Below, one piece after another: positions 8,514-16,644 of a DNA stretch of 64,000 nt. The DNA is from Clostridia bacterium (GTDB lineage Bacteria; Bacillota; Clostridia; Christensenellales; Aristaeellaceae), in the NCBI GenBank assembly GCA_017512905.1, contig JAFWEL010000130.1, positions 124,001 through 188,000 on the forward strand. The letters run 5' to 3'. The position numbers and the translations under genes are program-made. Each line of letters starts with the position of its first letter. Positions within the stretch are counted from its first letter, which is position 1. Under the pieces are notes generated by a model. That model did not search any database. It saw only the letters and a program-made list of their open reading frames with translations, and was not told where the DNA came from.

Positions 8514-8542
8514 TTGACATTCCCTGTTCCAGGGGGTACAAT
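8514..8542 (+). promoter_or_regulatory. Promoter of the Bax inhibitor-1 family gene
   Basis: TTGACA (8514-8519), 17-nt spacer, TACAAT (8537-8542). It is back to back with the sirtuin promoter; the two -35 boxes are only 11 nt apart. Confidence 0.8.
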
Positions 8543-8599
8543 AACCCCACACAAAAGCCAGGGCTTTTTGTGAATACCAATATCAAAGGGGGTTTTGCC

Positions 8600-9292
8600 A
8601 TGGCACTTGGCAACAGCAAGGTTATCCTCGAAAAGAGCGCCTATCTTCACGAGGGCGAAACCGAGATCTCCGAGCGCGCCTTCAACCTGATCATCGGCGG
8701 CATGCTGCTGTGGGGCTTCTTTCTGAACTACCTGACGGTGGCGCTGTTCGCCGAGCAGGCGATACGGCTGGTCTACAGCATGAATCCCTTCATCTTCCTG
8801 GCCGTCTACATGGTGCTGGTGATCGTGGGCAACCTGTTGGTCACGAGGGGCGGGACCGTCATGAGCTTCATCGGCTATACGCTCATCGCCGCGCCCATCG
8901 GGATTGTGCTTTGCGTCTCGATACAGGGCGTTCCCGTGCAGACCATCAAGAGCGCCGTGCTGGTGACAGCCATCGTGGCGCTGTCCTTCATGATCGCCGC
9001 CACGCTGTTTCCCGACTTCTTCCTCAGCCTCGGGCGGGTGCTGTTCTTCTCGCTGCTGTTCATGGTCGCCGGCAGCCTGATCAGCCTGCTGCTGTTCGGC
9101 CGCCACGGCGGCATGGTTTACGAGTGGATCGGCACGGCCATCTTCTCGCTGTTCATCGGCTACGACTGGGCCCGGGCCAACACCTGCGCAAAGACTGTGA
9201 AGAACGCCATCGACCTGTCCGCCTCGCTGTACCTGGACATCGTCAACCTGTTCCTGCGGCTGCTTCGTATGATGAGCCGCAACAGGAAGTAA
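8600..9292 (+). CDS. Bax inhibitor-1/YccA family membrane protein
   Basis: The 230-residue protein has seven hydrophobic segments with the family layout, ending in a cytoplasmic basic tail (MMSRNRK). The segment before the last helices, FSLFIGYDWARA, corresponds to the Asp-containing 'F..yd...i' motif that gates calcium/proton leak in BI-1 proteins. The start is ATG 8600 with AAAGGGGG about 8 nt upstream. Family members sit in the cytoplasmic membrane; some (BsYetJ) conduct calcium in a pH-dependent way. It has its own strong promoter and is followed by the Dabb protein gene 18 nt later. Membrane topology is seen directly; ion transport is family inference. Confidence 0.75.
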   Translation: MALGNSKVILEKSAYLHEGETEISERAFNLIIGGMLLWGFFLNYLTVALFAEQAIRLVYSMNPFIFLAVYMVLVIVGNLLVTRGGTVMSFIGYTLIAAPIGIVLCVSIQGVPVQTIKSAVLVTAIVALSFMIAATLFPDFFLSLGRVLFFSLLFMVAGSLISLLLFGRHGGMVYEWIGTAIFSLFIGYDWARANTCAKTVKNAIDLSASLYLDIVNLFLRLLRMMSRNRK

Positions 9293-9310
9293 CGCCTTAT
9301 GGGAGGAAAT

Positions 9311-9598
9311 ATGATACGCCACATCGTACTTTTCAAGATCAAGGATGAATTCAGGGATGAGATTCCCCAGCTGGTGAAGAACTTCGAGGGCATGCGTGGA
9401 CGCATCGAGGGCATGACGGAGCTTCAGGCCGGCGCGGACATCCTGCACAGCGACCGGTCCTTCGACCTGGCGCTGATCACCGTGTTTGAAAACCGCGACG
9501 CCTTCGACGCCTACCAGACCCACCCGGTCCACCTGCCGGTGAAGAAGCGGATGCACGAGGTGCGCAGCGCCTCGGTGGCCTGCGACTTCGAGTTCTGA
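9311..9598 (+). CDS. Dabb family stress-responsive alpha/beta-barrel protein
   Basis: A 95-residue protein that begins MIRHIVLFKIKDEF, the characteristic first strand of Dabb (dimeric ferredoxin-like barrel) domains, and contains the usual YQTHPVH segment near residue 75. The ATG at 9311 follows a perfect GGGAGG. The upstream in-frame codon at 9299 would bury this ribosome binding site in the coding region, so it was rejected. Small stand-alone Dabb proteins are cytoplasmic dimers of unclear function, sometimes acting as aromatic-polyketide-like or hydrocarbon-binding enzymes. It probably shares a transcript with the preceding BI-1 gene and the following acetyltransferase. Confidence 0.85.
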   Translation: MIRHIVLFKIKDEFRDEIPQLVKNFEGMRGRIEGMTELQAGADILHSDRSFDLALITVFENRDAFDAYQTHPVHLPVKKRMHEVRSASVACDFEF

Positions 9599-9625
9599 CC
9601 GGGAACCGTTCAAGGAGGCTAATGA

Positions 9626-10069
9626 ATGGTGGAGCTCATACCCATCACGGAAGAGAACTTTATTGACGCCTTCAATCTCAGGCTCGCGCCGGGACAGGAG
9701 CGCTTTGTGTCCCACCCGATCCGAAGCCTTGCGCAGGCGTATGTCTACAGGAACCAGTGCCAGCCCTTTGGCATCTACGCAGGGGGAAGGATGGTCGGAT
9801 ATGTCATGGTGATCTACGACTATGACGTTCCCGAGTACGACATCTGGCACATGATGATCGACGAAAGGGAGCAGGGGCACGGCTATGGCCGCGAGGCCCT
9901 GGACCGGGTCATCGACTATATCACGACGAAGCCCTTCGGCGATTCGGACCGGGTGGCGCTGACCTGCAATAAGGACAACGCCATCGCGAGGAAGCTGTAC
10001 GAGAAAAAGGGCTTCGCTCCAACCGGCAATGCGGATGGAGACGAAATCGAGCTTGTGATGACGGTTTAA
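9626..10069 (+). CDS. GNAT-family N-acetyltransferase (Blt/PaiA-like)
   Basis: The 147-residue protein shows the GNAT acetyl-CoA-binding signature MIDEREQGHGYGREAL (the Q-x-x-G-x-G/A loop) and the C-terminal NAIARKLYEKKGF motif. The overall look, including an N-terminal LAPGQ.RFVS segment, resembles spermidine/spermine acetyltransferases of Gram-positive bacteria, so a polyamine substrate is plausible but not proven. It lies 27 nt after the Dabb gene with an AAGGAGG ribosome binding site and ends at the bidirectional terminator at 10074-10102. Confidence 0.85.
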   Translation: MVELIPITEENFIDAFNLRLAPGQERFVSHPIRSLAQAYVYRNQCQPFGIYAGGRMVGYVMVIYDYDVPEYDIWHMMIDEREQGHGYGREALDRVIDYITTKPFGDSDRVALTCNKDNAIARKLYEKKGFAPTGNADGDEIELVMTV

Positions 10070-10073
10070 AAAA

Positions 10074-10102
10074 CACCCGGTCAGCGCGCGTCTGACCGGG
10101 TG
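10074..10102. terminator. Bidirectional intrinsic terminator
   Basis: An 11-bp perfect stem (10074-10084 with 10092-10102) flanked by TTTTTT on the minus strand and TATTTTT on the plus strand. It ends the GNAT transcript and the convergent GGGtGRT transcript. Confidence 0.9.
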
Positions 10103-10116
10103 AAGTATTTTTGGGA

Positions 10117-11136
10117 TTACTTCTTCATCGCTTCCTCAACGGCCACGGCCACGGCGACAGTCGCGCCGACCATGGGGTTGTTGCCCATGCCCAGGAAGCC
10201 CATCATCTCCACGTGCGCGGGCACGGAGGAGGAGCCGGCGAACTGGGCGTCGGAGTGCATGCGGCCCATGGTGTCGGTCATGCCGTAGGAGGCGGGGCCG
10301 GCGGCCATGTTGTCGGGATGCAGGGTGCGGCCGGTGCCGCCGCCGGAGGCCACGGAGAAGTACTTCTTGCCGGCCTCCCAGCGTTCCTTCTTGTAGGTGC
10401 CCGCCACGGGATGCTGGAAGCGGGTGGGGTTGGTGGAGTTGCCGGTGATGGACACGTCGGCGTTTTCATGCCACATGATGGCCACGCCCTCGCGCACGTC
10501 GTCCGCGCCGTAGCAGTTGACCTTGGCGCGGTCGCCGGTGGAATAGGCGGTCTTGCTGACGATGGTCAGCGCGTGGTCTTCCTTCACGTCGGCAGACAGG
10601 TAGTCGTACTTGGTCTGCACGTAGGTGAAGCCGTTGATGCGGCTGATGATCATGGCGGCGTCCTTACCCAGGCCGTTCAGGATGACGCGCAGGGGCTTGG
10701 TGCGCACCTTGTTGGCGTTCAGCGCGATCTTGATGGCGCCCTCGGCGGCGGCGAAGGACTCGTGGCCGGCCAGGAAGGCGAAGCACTCGGTCTCCTCCTC
10801 CAGCAGGCGCGCGCCCAGGTTGCCGTGGCCGATGCCGACCTGGCGCTGGTCCGCGACGGAGCCGGGGATGCAGAAGGCCTGCAGGCCCACGCCGATGCAG
10901 CGGGCGGCCTCAGCGGCGCTCTTGACGCCTTCCTTCATGGCGATGGCCGCGCCCAGCTCATAGGCCCACTTCGCATTCTCGAAGCAGATGGGCTGCGTGC
11001 TCTCGACGATCTTGTAGGCGTCCACGCCCTTGGCGTTGTTGAAAGCCTTTACTTCATCAAAGTCCTTGAAGCCATACTTGTCCAGGACGGGCTGGATCTG
11101 AGGCATACGACCTTCATAATTCTCAAACAGAGCCAT
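10117..11136 (-). CDS. GGGtGRT family protein
   Basis: The 339-residue protein contains the eponymous SGGGTGRTLHPDN motif (about residue 262) and matches the GGGtGRT family in length. It includes conserved segments such as FCIPGSVADQRQVGIGHGNL and FLGMGNNPMVGATVAVAVA. The biochemical function of the family is not established. In anaerobic Clostridia and related bacteria it is found next to an Fe-S scaffold-like gene, which is the case here: the scaffold gene ends 17 nt upstream. A role in metal-cluster handling is inference from this neighbourhood only. The ATG follows AGGAGGTG. Confidence 0.9.
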   Translation of the reverse strand: MALFENYEGRMPQIQPVLDKYGFKDFDEVKAFNNAKGVDAYKIVESTQPICFENAKWAYELGAAIAMKEGVKSAAEAARCIGVGLQAFCIPGSVADQRQVGIGHGNLGARLLEEETECFAFLAGHESFAAAEGAIKIALNANKVRTKPLRVILNGLGKDAAMIISRINGFTYVQTKYDYLSADVKEDHALTIVSKTAYSTGDRAKVNCYGADDVREGVAIMWHENADVSITGNSTNPTRFQHPVAGTYKKERWEAGKKYFSVASGGGTGRTLHPDNMAAGPASYGMTDTMGRMHSDAQFAGSSSVPAHVEMMGFLGMGNNPMVGATVAVAVAVEEAMKK

Positions 11137-11153
11137 TCTATGAGCACCTCCTA

Positions 11154-11855
11154 TTACTCTTTGCGCGGGTCAATCCACTTGACCGCGCCGTCCTCGGCCT
11201 TGAAGCGGCCATAGGTGCCGATGTTCTTCTCGTAGGCCTCGTTGGGAGACATGCCGCCCTTGATGGCGTCCATCATCTTGCCCAGGGAGAGGAACTGATA
11301 GCCGCAGACCTGGTCGTCCTTGTCCAGGGCGATCTTCACGACGTAGCCCTCGGTCATCTCCAGGTAGCGCACGCCCTTGGCCTTGGTGCCGTACATGGTG
11401 CCCACCATGCTCCGCAGGCCCTTGCCCAGGTCCTCAAGGCCCGCGCCGATGCGCAGACCGTCGTCGGAGAAGGCGGACTGGGTGCGGCCGTAGATGATCT
11501 GCAGGAACAGCTCGCGCATGGCGGTGTTGATGGCGTCGCAGACCAGGTCAGTGTTCATGGCTTCGAGGATGGTCTTGCCGGGGAGGATCTCGGCGGCCAT
11601 GGCGGCAGAATGGGTCATGCCGGAACAGCCGATGGTCTCAACCAGCGCCTCTTCGATGACGCCGTCCTTGACATTCAGGCTCAGCTTGCAGGTGCCCTGC
11701 TGGGGCGCGCACCAGCCGATGCCGTGGGTATAGCCGGAAATGTCCTTGATCTCCTTGGCCTGAATCCACTTGCCCTCCTCGGGGATGGGCGCGGGACCAT
11801 GATGCGGGCCCTTGGCAACGCAGACCATTTCCTCAACTTCGCGGGAATATTGCAT
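11154..11855 (-). CDS. Iron-sulfur cluster assembly scaffold-like protein (NifU_N/SufU-related), GGGtGRT partner
   Basis: The 233-residue protein has a NifU-type core: GWCAPQQGTCKL, VETIGCSGMTHSAA and LVCDAINTAMRELFLQIIYG. These supply several cysteines in positions like those used for Fe-S or zinc binding in SufU/IscU scaffolds. The protein is longer than IscU/SufU and is always in this form beside GGGtGRT genes, so it is probably a specialised variant and not the general scaffold. The start at 11855 was chosen over 11909 because a perfect AAGGAGG lies 7 nt upstream. Its promoter is at 11939-11967 and it is co-transcribed with the GGGtGRT gene. Confidence 0.82.
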   Translation of the reverse strand: MQYSREVEEMVCVAKGPHHGPAPIPEEGKWIQAKEIKDISGYTHGIGWCAPQQGTCKLSLNVKDGVIEEALVETIGCSGMTHSAAMAAEILPGKTILEAMNTDLVCDAINTAMRELFLQIIYGRTQSAFSDDGLRIGAGLEDLGKGLRSMVGTMYGTKAKGVRYLEMTEGYVVKIALDKDDQVCGYQFLSLGKMMDAIKGGMSPNEAYEKNIGTYGRFKAEDGAVKWIDPRKE

Positions 11856-11938
11856 ACTGCTTACCTCCTTGTAGTTTCCAATCGCATCTGAAATTGATGT
11901 TGATGACACCTTCGCAGCATGGGTTTCATCATCGCTTT

Positions 11939-11967
11939 ATTTTAACACGAAATCGCCGCCTTGGCAA
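11939..11967 (-). promoter_or_regulatory. Promoter of the scaffold-GGGtGRT operon
   Basis: Minus strand TTGCCA (11962-11967), 17-nt spacer, TAAAAT (11939-11944). This implies a 5' leader of about 75 nt with no obvious regulatory fold. Confidence 0.7.
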
Positions 11968-12053
11968 TGTTTATTGTTATAATTTACATTGAACGGTTTA
12001 CTGACTGTTACAGCTCAGCGTCCTCCAGGACGATTGTATATATAATTACCCGG

Positions 12054-12082
12054 ATGACAAATGTCCCGGGATCTGCTATAAT
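12054..12082 (+). promoter_or_regulatory. Promoter of the C_GCAxxG_C_C family gene
   Basis: ATGACA (12054-12059), 17-nt spacer, TATAAT (12077-12082). The -10 box sits right before the ATG at 12085, which argues that translation starts at the downstream GTG (12115). Confidence 0.7.
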
Positions 12083-12114
12083 GGATGAAAATACCACGCG
12101 AGGAGGTCGTGCCC

Positions 12115-12564
12115 GTGTCCGTCCATGCCGAGCTTGCCAGGAATCTCTTTCTGCAAGGCTATAACTGCTCCCAGGCGGTGGTCTGCGCCTTTTGCGACGT
12201 AACCGGGCTGGAGATCGACGTCGCCGCGCGCATGGCCTCGTCCTTCGGCGGCGGCCTGGGACGGCTTCGGGAGGTCTGCGGCACCGTCAGCGGCGCGGCG
12301 CTGGTGCTGGGGATCGTCAGAGGCTATGCCGACCCGGAGGATTACGCCGCGAAGAAGGCCCACTATGCCCTGGTGCAGGAATTTGCCCGCCGCTTCCGGG
12401 AGAAAAACGGCAGCATCGTCTGCCGGGAGCTGCTGAAAGGGGTCGATGTCACCACAGGCGGCGCGCCGGAAGCGCGGACGGAGGCATACTACAGAAAGCG
12501 CCCGTGTCCCAACCTGGCGTACTGTGCGGCGGAGATATTGGATGAGATGCTGAAGGACGGGTAG
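12115..12564 (+). CDS. C_GCAxxG_C_C family redox-type protein
   Basis: A 149-residue protein with the pattern of the C_GCAxxG_C_C family: YNCSQAV near the N-terminus, EVCGTVSGAALVLG in the middle (the GCAxxG-like segment), and single cysteines near the C-terminus (IVCREL, RPCPNLAYC). These conserved cysteines suggest a redox-active or metal-binding helical protein; the function is unknown. I place the start at GTG 12115 because AGGAGGT lies 8 nt before it and the upstream ATG (12085) would be inside the promoter. It is a single gene and is followed by the palindromic repeat at 12583-12620. Confidence 0.78.
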   Translation: MSVHAELARNLFLQGYNCSQAVVCAFCDVTGLEIDVAARMASSFGGGLGRLREVCGTVSGAALVLGIVRGYADPEDYAAKKAHYALVQEFARRFREKNGSIVCRELLKGVDVTTGGAPEARTEAYYRKRPCPNLAYCAAEILDEMLKDG

Positions 12565-12582
12565 TTGTCAAGGCGTATGGCA

Positions 12583-12620
12583 ATTCTGATTTGTCGAGCA
12601 TCAGCTCGATAAATCAGAAT
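12583..12620. repeat. Short palindromic repeat (minimal copy of a MITE-like family)
   Basis: Two 17-nt arms, ATTCTGATTTGTCGAGC (12583-12599) and its near-perfect complement (12604-12620), separated by ATCA. The ends match those of the larger element at 59809-60098: one end reads CAATTCTGATTTG(T/C)CG and the other ATATTCTGATTTATCG, but in opposite orientation. There is no T-run, so it is unlikely to be only a terminator. Confidence 0.65.
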
Positions 12621-12654
12621 ATGCCTGACAGGACTGTTGCAACAATAAACAACT

Positions 12655-12680
12655 GACCTCCGCACCATGTTGCGGAGGTC
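12655..12680. terminator. Hairpin at the 3' end of the glycan operon
   Basis: A 10-bp perfect stem (12655-12664 with 12671-12680) with a 6-nt loop just downstream of the glf stop codon. The T-tract is weak (TTGTTTATTG on the minus strand). Confidence 0.6.
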
Positions 12681-12691
12681 CTAATCTTAAT

Positions 12692-13804
12692 CTACACCAG
12701 CTCCGCCTCGCTCAGCGCCAGCGCGGCGGCGACGGTCTGGTCCATGTCGTAATACCTGTAAGCCCCCAAACGACCGCCGAAGATCACCCTGCTCTCGGCG
12801 TCCGCCAATGCCCTGTACTGCTCATACAGCGCGCCGTTCCTTTCGTCGTTGACGGGATAGTAGGGCTCGTCTCCCGGCTTCCATTCGCTGCTGTACTCCC
12901 GGCTGATGACGGTTTTGGGCAGATCGTTGCCCTCGGCATCCTTGCCGAACTCAAACCACTTGTGTTCGATGATGCGGGTCCAGGGCGTTTCCCGGTCGGT
13001 ATAGTTGACGGCGGCGTTGCCCTGGAAATTGGGGATGTCCAGCAGCTGGGTCTCGAACCGCACGGAGCGATATTCCAGCGCCCCCAGCCTGAAGCCGAAG
13101 AAAGCGTCGATGGGGCCGGTATAGATCACCTTTGCCGCCAGCGCGTCCAGCTCCGCCCTGTTTTCGAGGTAATCGCAGTTCAGGCGCACCTCGATCCCTT
13201 CCAGCAGGTTTTCCACCAGTTTCGTATAGCCGCCGATGGGGATGCCCTGATACAGCGCGTTGAAATAGTTGTTGTCGAAGGTCAGGCGCACGGGCAGCCT
13301 GCGGATGATGAAGGCGGGAAGGTCCCTGCAATCCCTGCCCCACTGCTTTTCAGTGTAGCCCTTCACCAGCTTTTCAAAGATATCCCGACCCACCAGGCTG
13401 ATGGCCTGTTCCTCCAGGTTTTTGGGCTCACCGGTGATCTCCCGGCGCTGCTCGTCGATCTTCGCCCGGGCCTCCTCCGGCGTCACCACCCCCCACATTT
13501 TGTTGAAGGTGTACATGTTGAAGGGCAGCGAGTACAGCTCGCCCCTGTAATTCGCCACCGGCGCGTTGGTGAAGCGGTTGAAATCGGCGAAGCGGTTCAC
13601 ATAGTCCCAGACCCGCTTGTCATTGGTATGGAAGATGTGGGCCCCGTACTTGTGGACGTGGATGCCCTCGATGGTCTCGGTATAGATATTGCCCGCGACA
13701 TTGGGCCGCTTGTCCACCACCAGCACCCTCTTGCCGGCGTCCGTGACCTGGCGGGCAAAGGTCGCGCCAAAGAGACCTGAACCGACGATCAGGTAGTCAT
13801 ACAC
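12692..13804 (-). CDS. glf: UDP-galactopyranose mutase
   Basis: The 370-residue flavoprotein has the N-terminal FAD-binding LIVGSGLFGATFA, YGAHIFHTN (active-site His loop) and GGRLGAYRYYDMDQT near the C-terminus, all characteristic of Glf. It converts UDP-galactopyranose to UDP-galactofuranose in the cytoplasm, the donor for galactofuranosyl transferases. It is the last gene of a five-gene minus-strand operon of glycosyltransferases, which makes a Galf-containing surface glycan the likely product. The start is GTG with GGAGGG 8 nt upstream. Length and motifs are complete. Confidence 0.95.
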   Translation of the reverse strand: MYDYLIVGSGLFGATFARQVTDAGKRVLVVDKRPNVAGNIYTETIEGIHVHKYGAHIFHTNDKRVWDYVNRFADFNRFTNAPVANYRGELYSLPFNMYTFNKMWGVVTPEEARAKIDEQRREITGEPKNLEEQAISLVGRDIFEKLVKGYTEKQWGRDCRDLPAFIIRRLPVRLTFDNNYFNALYQGIPIGGYTKLVENLLEGIEVRLNCDYLENRAELDALAAKVIYTGPIDAFFGFRLGALEYRSVRFETQLLDIPNFQGNAAVNYTDRETPWTRIIEHKWFEFGKDAEGNDLPKTVISREYSSEWKPGDEPYYPVNDERNGALYEQYRALADAESRVIFGGRLGAYRYYDMDQTVAAALALSEAELV

Positions 13805-13808
13805 AGGA

Positions 13809-14579
13809 TTAGCCCTCCTTTTTATTCTGCATCCTGAACCTCAGGCCGTTGGTGATGTCCCGCCTCAGATAGGTCAGGTGGTCCCTCGGGGTGTATTCCG
13901 TGCTCACCACCGGCAGGTACTTCACCGAAAGTCCGTTTTGCAGGATCCAAACGTTCAAAAGTCGCTCCGACAGAAAGCCGAACAGCCGCTTCTGATAGGC
14001 GTTCGCGCCGCTCAGGTCCACCTGGTCCTCCAGGCTGAACAACATCGGAAACAGCCACGCACAGTAATCGTCAAAGCACGAGCTGCGGCAAAACAGCATG
14101 TTGTACTGGGCCGCCCGGTTGCCCGCGAAGAACGCCCTGAAGGCGTCCATGGACTCGGGGTGAAGGGATTCTACGACGCGCTCCAGCTTTGCGAAGGTTT
14201 CCGGGGTGCAGCACTCCATCAGCAGCTGCTCCCGGGCGCTGACATGGTACACCGCCGGCTTTGCCGCCAGCATATCCCGCCCCTCCAGCATTTGAACCAG
14301 CGCGTCATAGCCCAGTATATCCGCCACGCGGCTGCTGAGAGCCCGCCGGCCGAAATAGCGCCGGTAGTGGGCCAGGCCCTTGTAGGGATCGTCGCTGTTC
14401 TTCCAGACCCAGTACAGCGCGGTCAGCTCGCAATAGCTGGCGTTTTTGTCCGCGATATTATCGCCGGTGTCGTCCCGAAGGCAGCCGGGAAAGCTGTCGG
14501 CGGCGTTGCCCACCTGGATCGCCCGATACCCTTTCAGCTTCGGCAGATCGACGCGCTTGTGGGTCACAATATAGATCAC
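13809..14579 (-). CDS. DUF4422 family capsular/exopolysaccharide glycosyltransferase
   Basis: The 256-residue protein starts IYIVTHKR and contains the DUF4422 blocks GDNIADKN, YCELTALYWVWKN, GLAHYRRYF and a C-terminal LLNVWIL. DUF4422 proteins occur in capsule and exopolysaccharide clusters and are considered glycosyltransferases, but the donor is usually unknown; next to glf a galactofuranosyl donor is reasonable inference. The start is placed at GTG 14577-14579, which overlaps the stop of the upstream GT4 gene by 4 nt (GTGA) and has AGGTGG 8 nt before it. The longer frame to 14678 lies inside the upstream gene and was rejected. Confidence 0.82.
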   Translation of the reverse strand: MIYIVTHKRVDLPKLKGYRAIQVGNAADSFPGCLRDDTGDNIADKNASYCELTALYWVWKNSDDPYKGLAHYRRYFGRRALSSRVADILGYDALVQMLEGRDMLAAKPAVYHVSAREQLLMECCTPETFAKLERVVESLHPESMDAFRAFFAGNRAAQYNMLFCRSSCFDDYCAWLFPMLFSLEDQVDLSGANAYQKRLFGFLSERLLNVWILQNGLSVKYLPVVSTEYTPRDHLTYLRRDITNGLRFRMQNKKEG

Positions 14580-15721
14580 ATTCCGCCACCTGCCTTTTCC
14601 GGGATTGCCCCGTAGAGCGTCAGAAACGCCCGGACGGTATCCTGTATGGTAAAGCCCGCCTTGCGGACCTGCTCGCAATCGCCGGCCCGGTTCGAGGCGG
14701 GCTTCCCTGCCACATCCCGCGCCGCTGCGCCCCAGGCCTCGACGGCAGGAGCGTCGATGGGCAGGAAGCGAACGTGCGCCGTCAGTCCCGCCTGCCGGGT
14801 CACGCGGTCGGAGAACAGCACGGGCAATCCCGCGGCCTGGGCCTCGACGCCCACCACCGGCAATCCCTCGAAGTGGGAGGGCAGCGCGAACAGGTCCATG
14901 CCCTGCATCAGCGCGCCCACGTCGTTGCTGGCTCCGTAGAAGATCACGGCGTCGGCCAGGCCGAGCCGCTCCGCCTTTTGACGGATCTGGTCAAACAGCA
15001 CGCCCTCCCCCACCAGCAGCAGCCGCGCATTGGGAACGCGCCTGCGCATGGCCGCGAAGGCCTCCAGCAGGAAATCGTGGTTCTTCTGGTAGGCAAAGCG
15101 GCCCACATGGCCGACCACAAAGGCGTCCTCCAGGCGAAGCTCCCCGCGAACGCGCTCCCGGGCCGCCGGGTCAAATGCGAAGCGGGACAGCTCGACGCCG
15201 TTGGCGACCATTTTCACCCGACTGACATCCAGGCCGGGATACATCCATTCCGCCGCCTTGTCGGAGCAGGCGACGAAGTCCGTCGCGCTGTTTCGCAATG
15301 CCCCCCGGCACAAGCCGTGCAGCGCCGCCTTCAGCCGACGGGAGCCACCGTCGACGCCCGCGGCGTGGGAATGCAGTATGATCCTCCTGACGCCGGCGCG
15401 CCTGGCGGCCCGGGCGAAGATCAGCAGCAAATAGGCCACGTCCCCATGGATGTGAACGCAGTCGTAGCCGCCGTTGCGGAGCAGCATCAGCGTGTTTTTG
15501 TAATAAGCATAAGGCCTCGTCCAGCGTGGACCGGCCGTGCCCACATAGTACACATCCGTTCCCAGCCGCTTCAAGGCCTCTATATTGTTTGGATTTTCAA
15601 ATCGGGCGATGCAGGCGATGTCCAGCTTCAGGCCATCCGGCTTGTTGCGGATGACGTTGTTCACCAGGGCATATACCCCGCCCAGGCCCACATCGTCGAC
15701 GTTGACTTCCAGAACCTTCAT
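14576..15721 (-). CDS. Family 4 glycosyltransferase
   Basis: The 381-residue protein has a GT-B layout: an N-terminal domain with VHIHGDVAYLLL and IILHSHAAG, then VGHVGRFAYQKNHDFLLEAF, LLLVGEG and the C-terminal ALPSHFEGLPVVGVEAQAAG (the E-x7-E motif of GT4 retaining transferases). It is similar in type to EpsF-like exopolysaccharide enzymes. It uses a nucleotide sugar to extend a lipid-linked glycan at the inner face of the membrane. AGGAGCG lies 10 nt before the ATG. It is third in the operon, 21 nt after the GT2 gene upstream. Confidence 0.9.
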   Translation of the reverse strand: MKVLEVNVDDVGLGGVYALVNNVIRNKPDGLKLDIACIARFENPNNIEALKRLGTDVYYVGTAGPRWTRPYAYYKNTLMLLRNGGYDCVHIHGDVAYLLLIFARAARRAGVRRIILHSHAAGVDGGSRRLKAALHGLCRGALRNSATDFVACSDKAAEWMYPGLDVSRVKMVANGVELSRFAFDPAARERVRGELRLEDAFVVGHVGRFAYQKNHDFLLEAFAAMRRRVPNARLLLVGEGVLFDQIRQKAERLGLADAVIFYGASNDVGALMQGMDLFALPSHFEGLPVVGVEAQAAGLPVLFSDRVTRQAGLTAHVRFLPIDAPAVEAWGAAARDVAGKPASNRAGDCEQVRKAGFTIQDTVRAFLTLYGAIPEKAGGGM

Positions 15722-15742
15722 CTTGTCACGCTCCTGAGGGCG

Positions 15743-16630
15743 TTATTCGGGATATTTCACGTTCGGACGGAAGGACAGGCCCTTCAGCGTGCCGCCGAAT
15801 ATGACGCGAATGCGCTCCGCCTTGCGGCCCTCGGCCTTGACCAGCACCCGCAGCACGTGCAGCGGCGTCCTGAGCATCAGCCGCGCTGCCCCCCGAAGCC
15901 CCTCGCGCCGGTAGACATACACCTCGTTGCGATAGGCGAAGCGGTAGCGCGGGATGCGCTCAGGCCTGTCGGTGGCGATATTGCCGCCGTTGTTCGTCTC
16001 GCAGCGGTGTACCGTAACGCTGTCGGTGATCACATAGCAGGGATGGCGCAGGGATATCCGGCGGGTATATTCCAGGTCGTCGGCCCAGATGAAGAAGTCC
16101 CCGATGGGCAGGCCCACTTCCCTGATCACGCGCACGGGCACCAGCAGCGACACGAAGGTCGCCGCGCCGGAGGGAATCCTTTTCGGCGTGAAATCGGAGA
16201 TGTTGCGCAGCTTCAGGTCCCGCTGGACGTTCATCCGGCAGATGGACCCATCCGTCCACAACACCTTGCCGGAGAGATAGCCAAAGTCGCCCAGCTCACC
16301 GGCAGCGCGCATCAGCGCCTCCAGCGCCGTGGGCTCGGGGATGGCATCGTCGTCCATGATCCAGACGTAATCATAGCCCTGCTGAGCCGCGACGCGCAGG
16401 CCGTATTCAAAGCCGCCCGCGCCGCCCAGGTTGCCCCCCGTGTTCTGATAGTGAACGCGGCCATCGCCAATCAGCGAGGCGAGCATCGCGCCTGTGCCGT
16501 CGGTGCTGGCGTTGTCGATGACCCAAATATCCATGTCAGCCCAGGTCTGCCCCAGCAGGCTGGCAACGCACTGCCGCAGCAACGCCTTGCGATTGTAGGT
16601 CACCACCACCGCGGCGACGCCCTTCGTCAT
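15743..16630 (-). CDS. Family 2 glycosyltransferase, galactofuranosyltransferase-like
   Basis: The 295-residue protein has VVVTYNRKALL, IDNASTDGT, NLGGAGGF and WIMDDDAIP. The NLGGAGGF plus DDDA combination is typical of the GT2 subgroup that includes rhamnosyl and galactofuranosyl transferases (GlfT1-like). With glf in the same operon, use of UDP-Galf is likely but inferred. The start at 16630 was chosen because the upstream extension (to 16843) lies inside the preceding gene and is low-complexity shadow sequence; GATGAGGGC lies directly before the ATG. Confidence 0.88.
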   Translation of the reverse strand: MTKGVAAVVVTYNRKALLRQCVASLLGQTWADMDIWVIDNASTDGTGAMLASLIGDGRVHYQNTGGNLGGAGGFEYGLRVAAQQGYDYVWIMDDDAIPEPTALEALMRAAGELGDFGYLSGKVLWTDGSICRMNVQRDLKLRNISDFTPKRIPSGAATFVSLLVPVRVIREVGLPIGDFFIWADDLEYTRRISLRHPCYVITDSVTVHRCETNNGGNIATDRPERIPRYRFAYRNEVYVYRREGLRGAARLMLRTPLHVLRVLVKAEGRKAERIRVIFGGTLKGLSFRPNVKYPE

Positions 16631-16644
16631 GCCCTCATCCCGTT

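Noticed and set aside
8483..9880. 465-codon minus-strand frame opposite the BI-1, Dabb and GNAT genes
   Set aside because: It covers three recognisable plus-strand genes and two promoters, and its translation has no domain.
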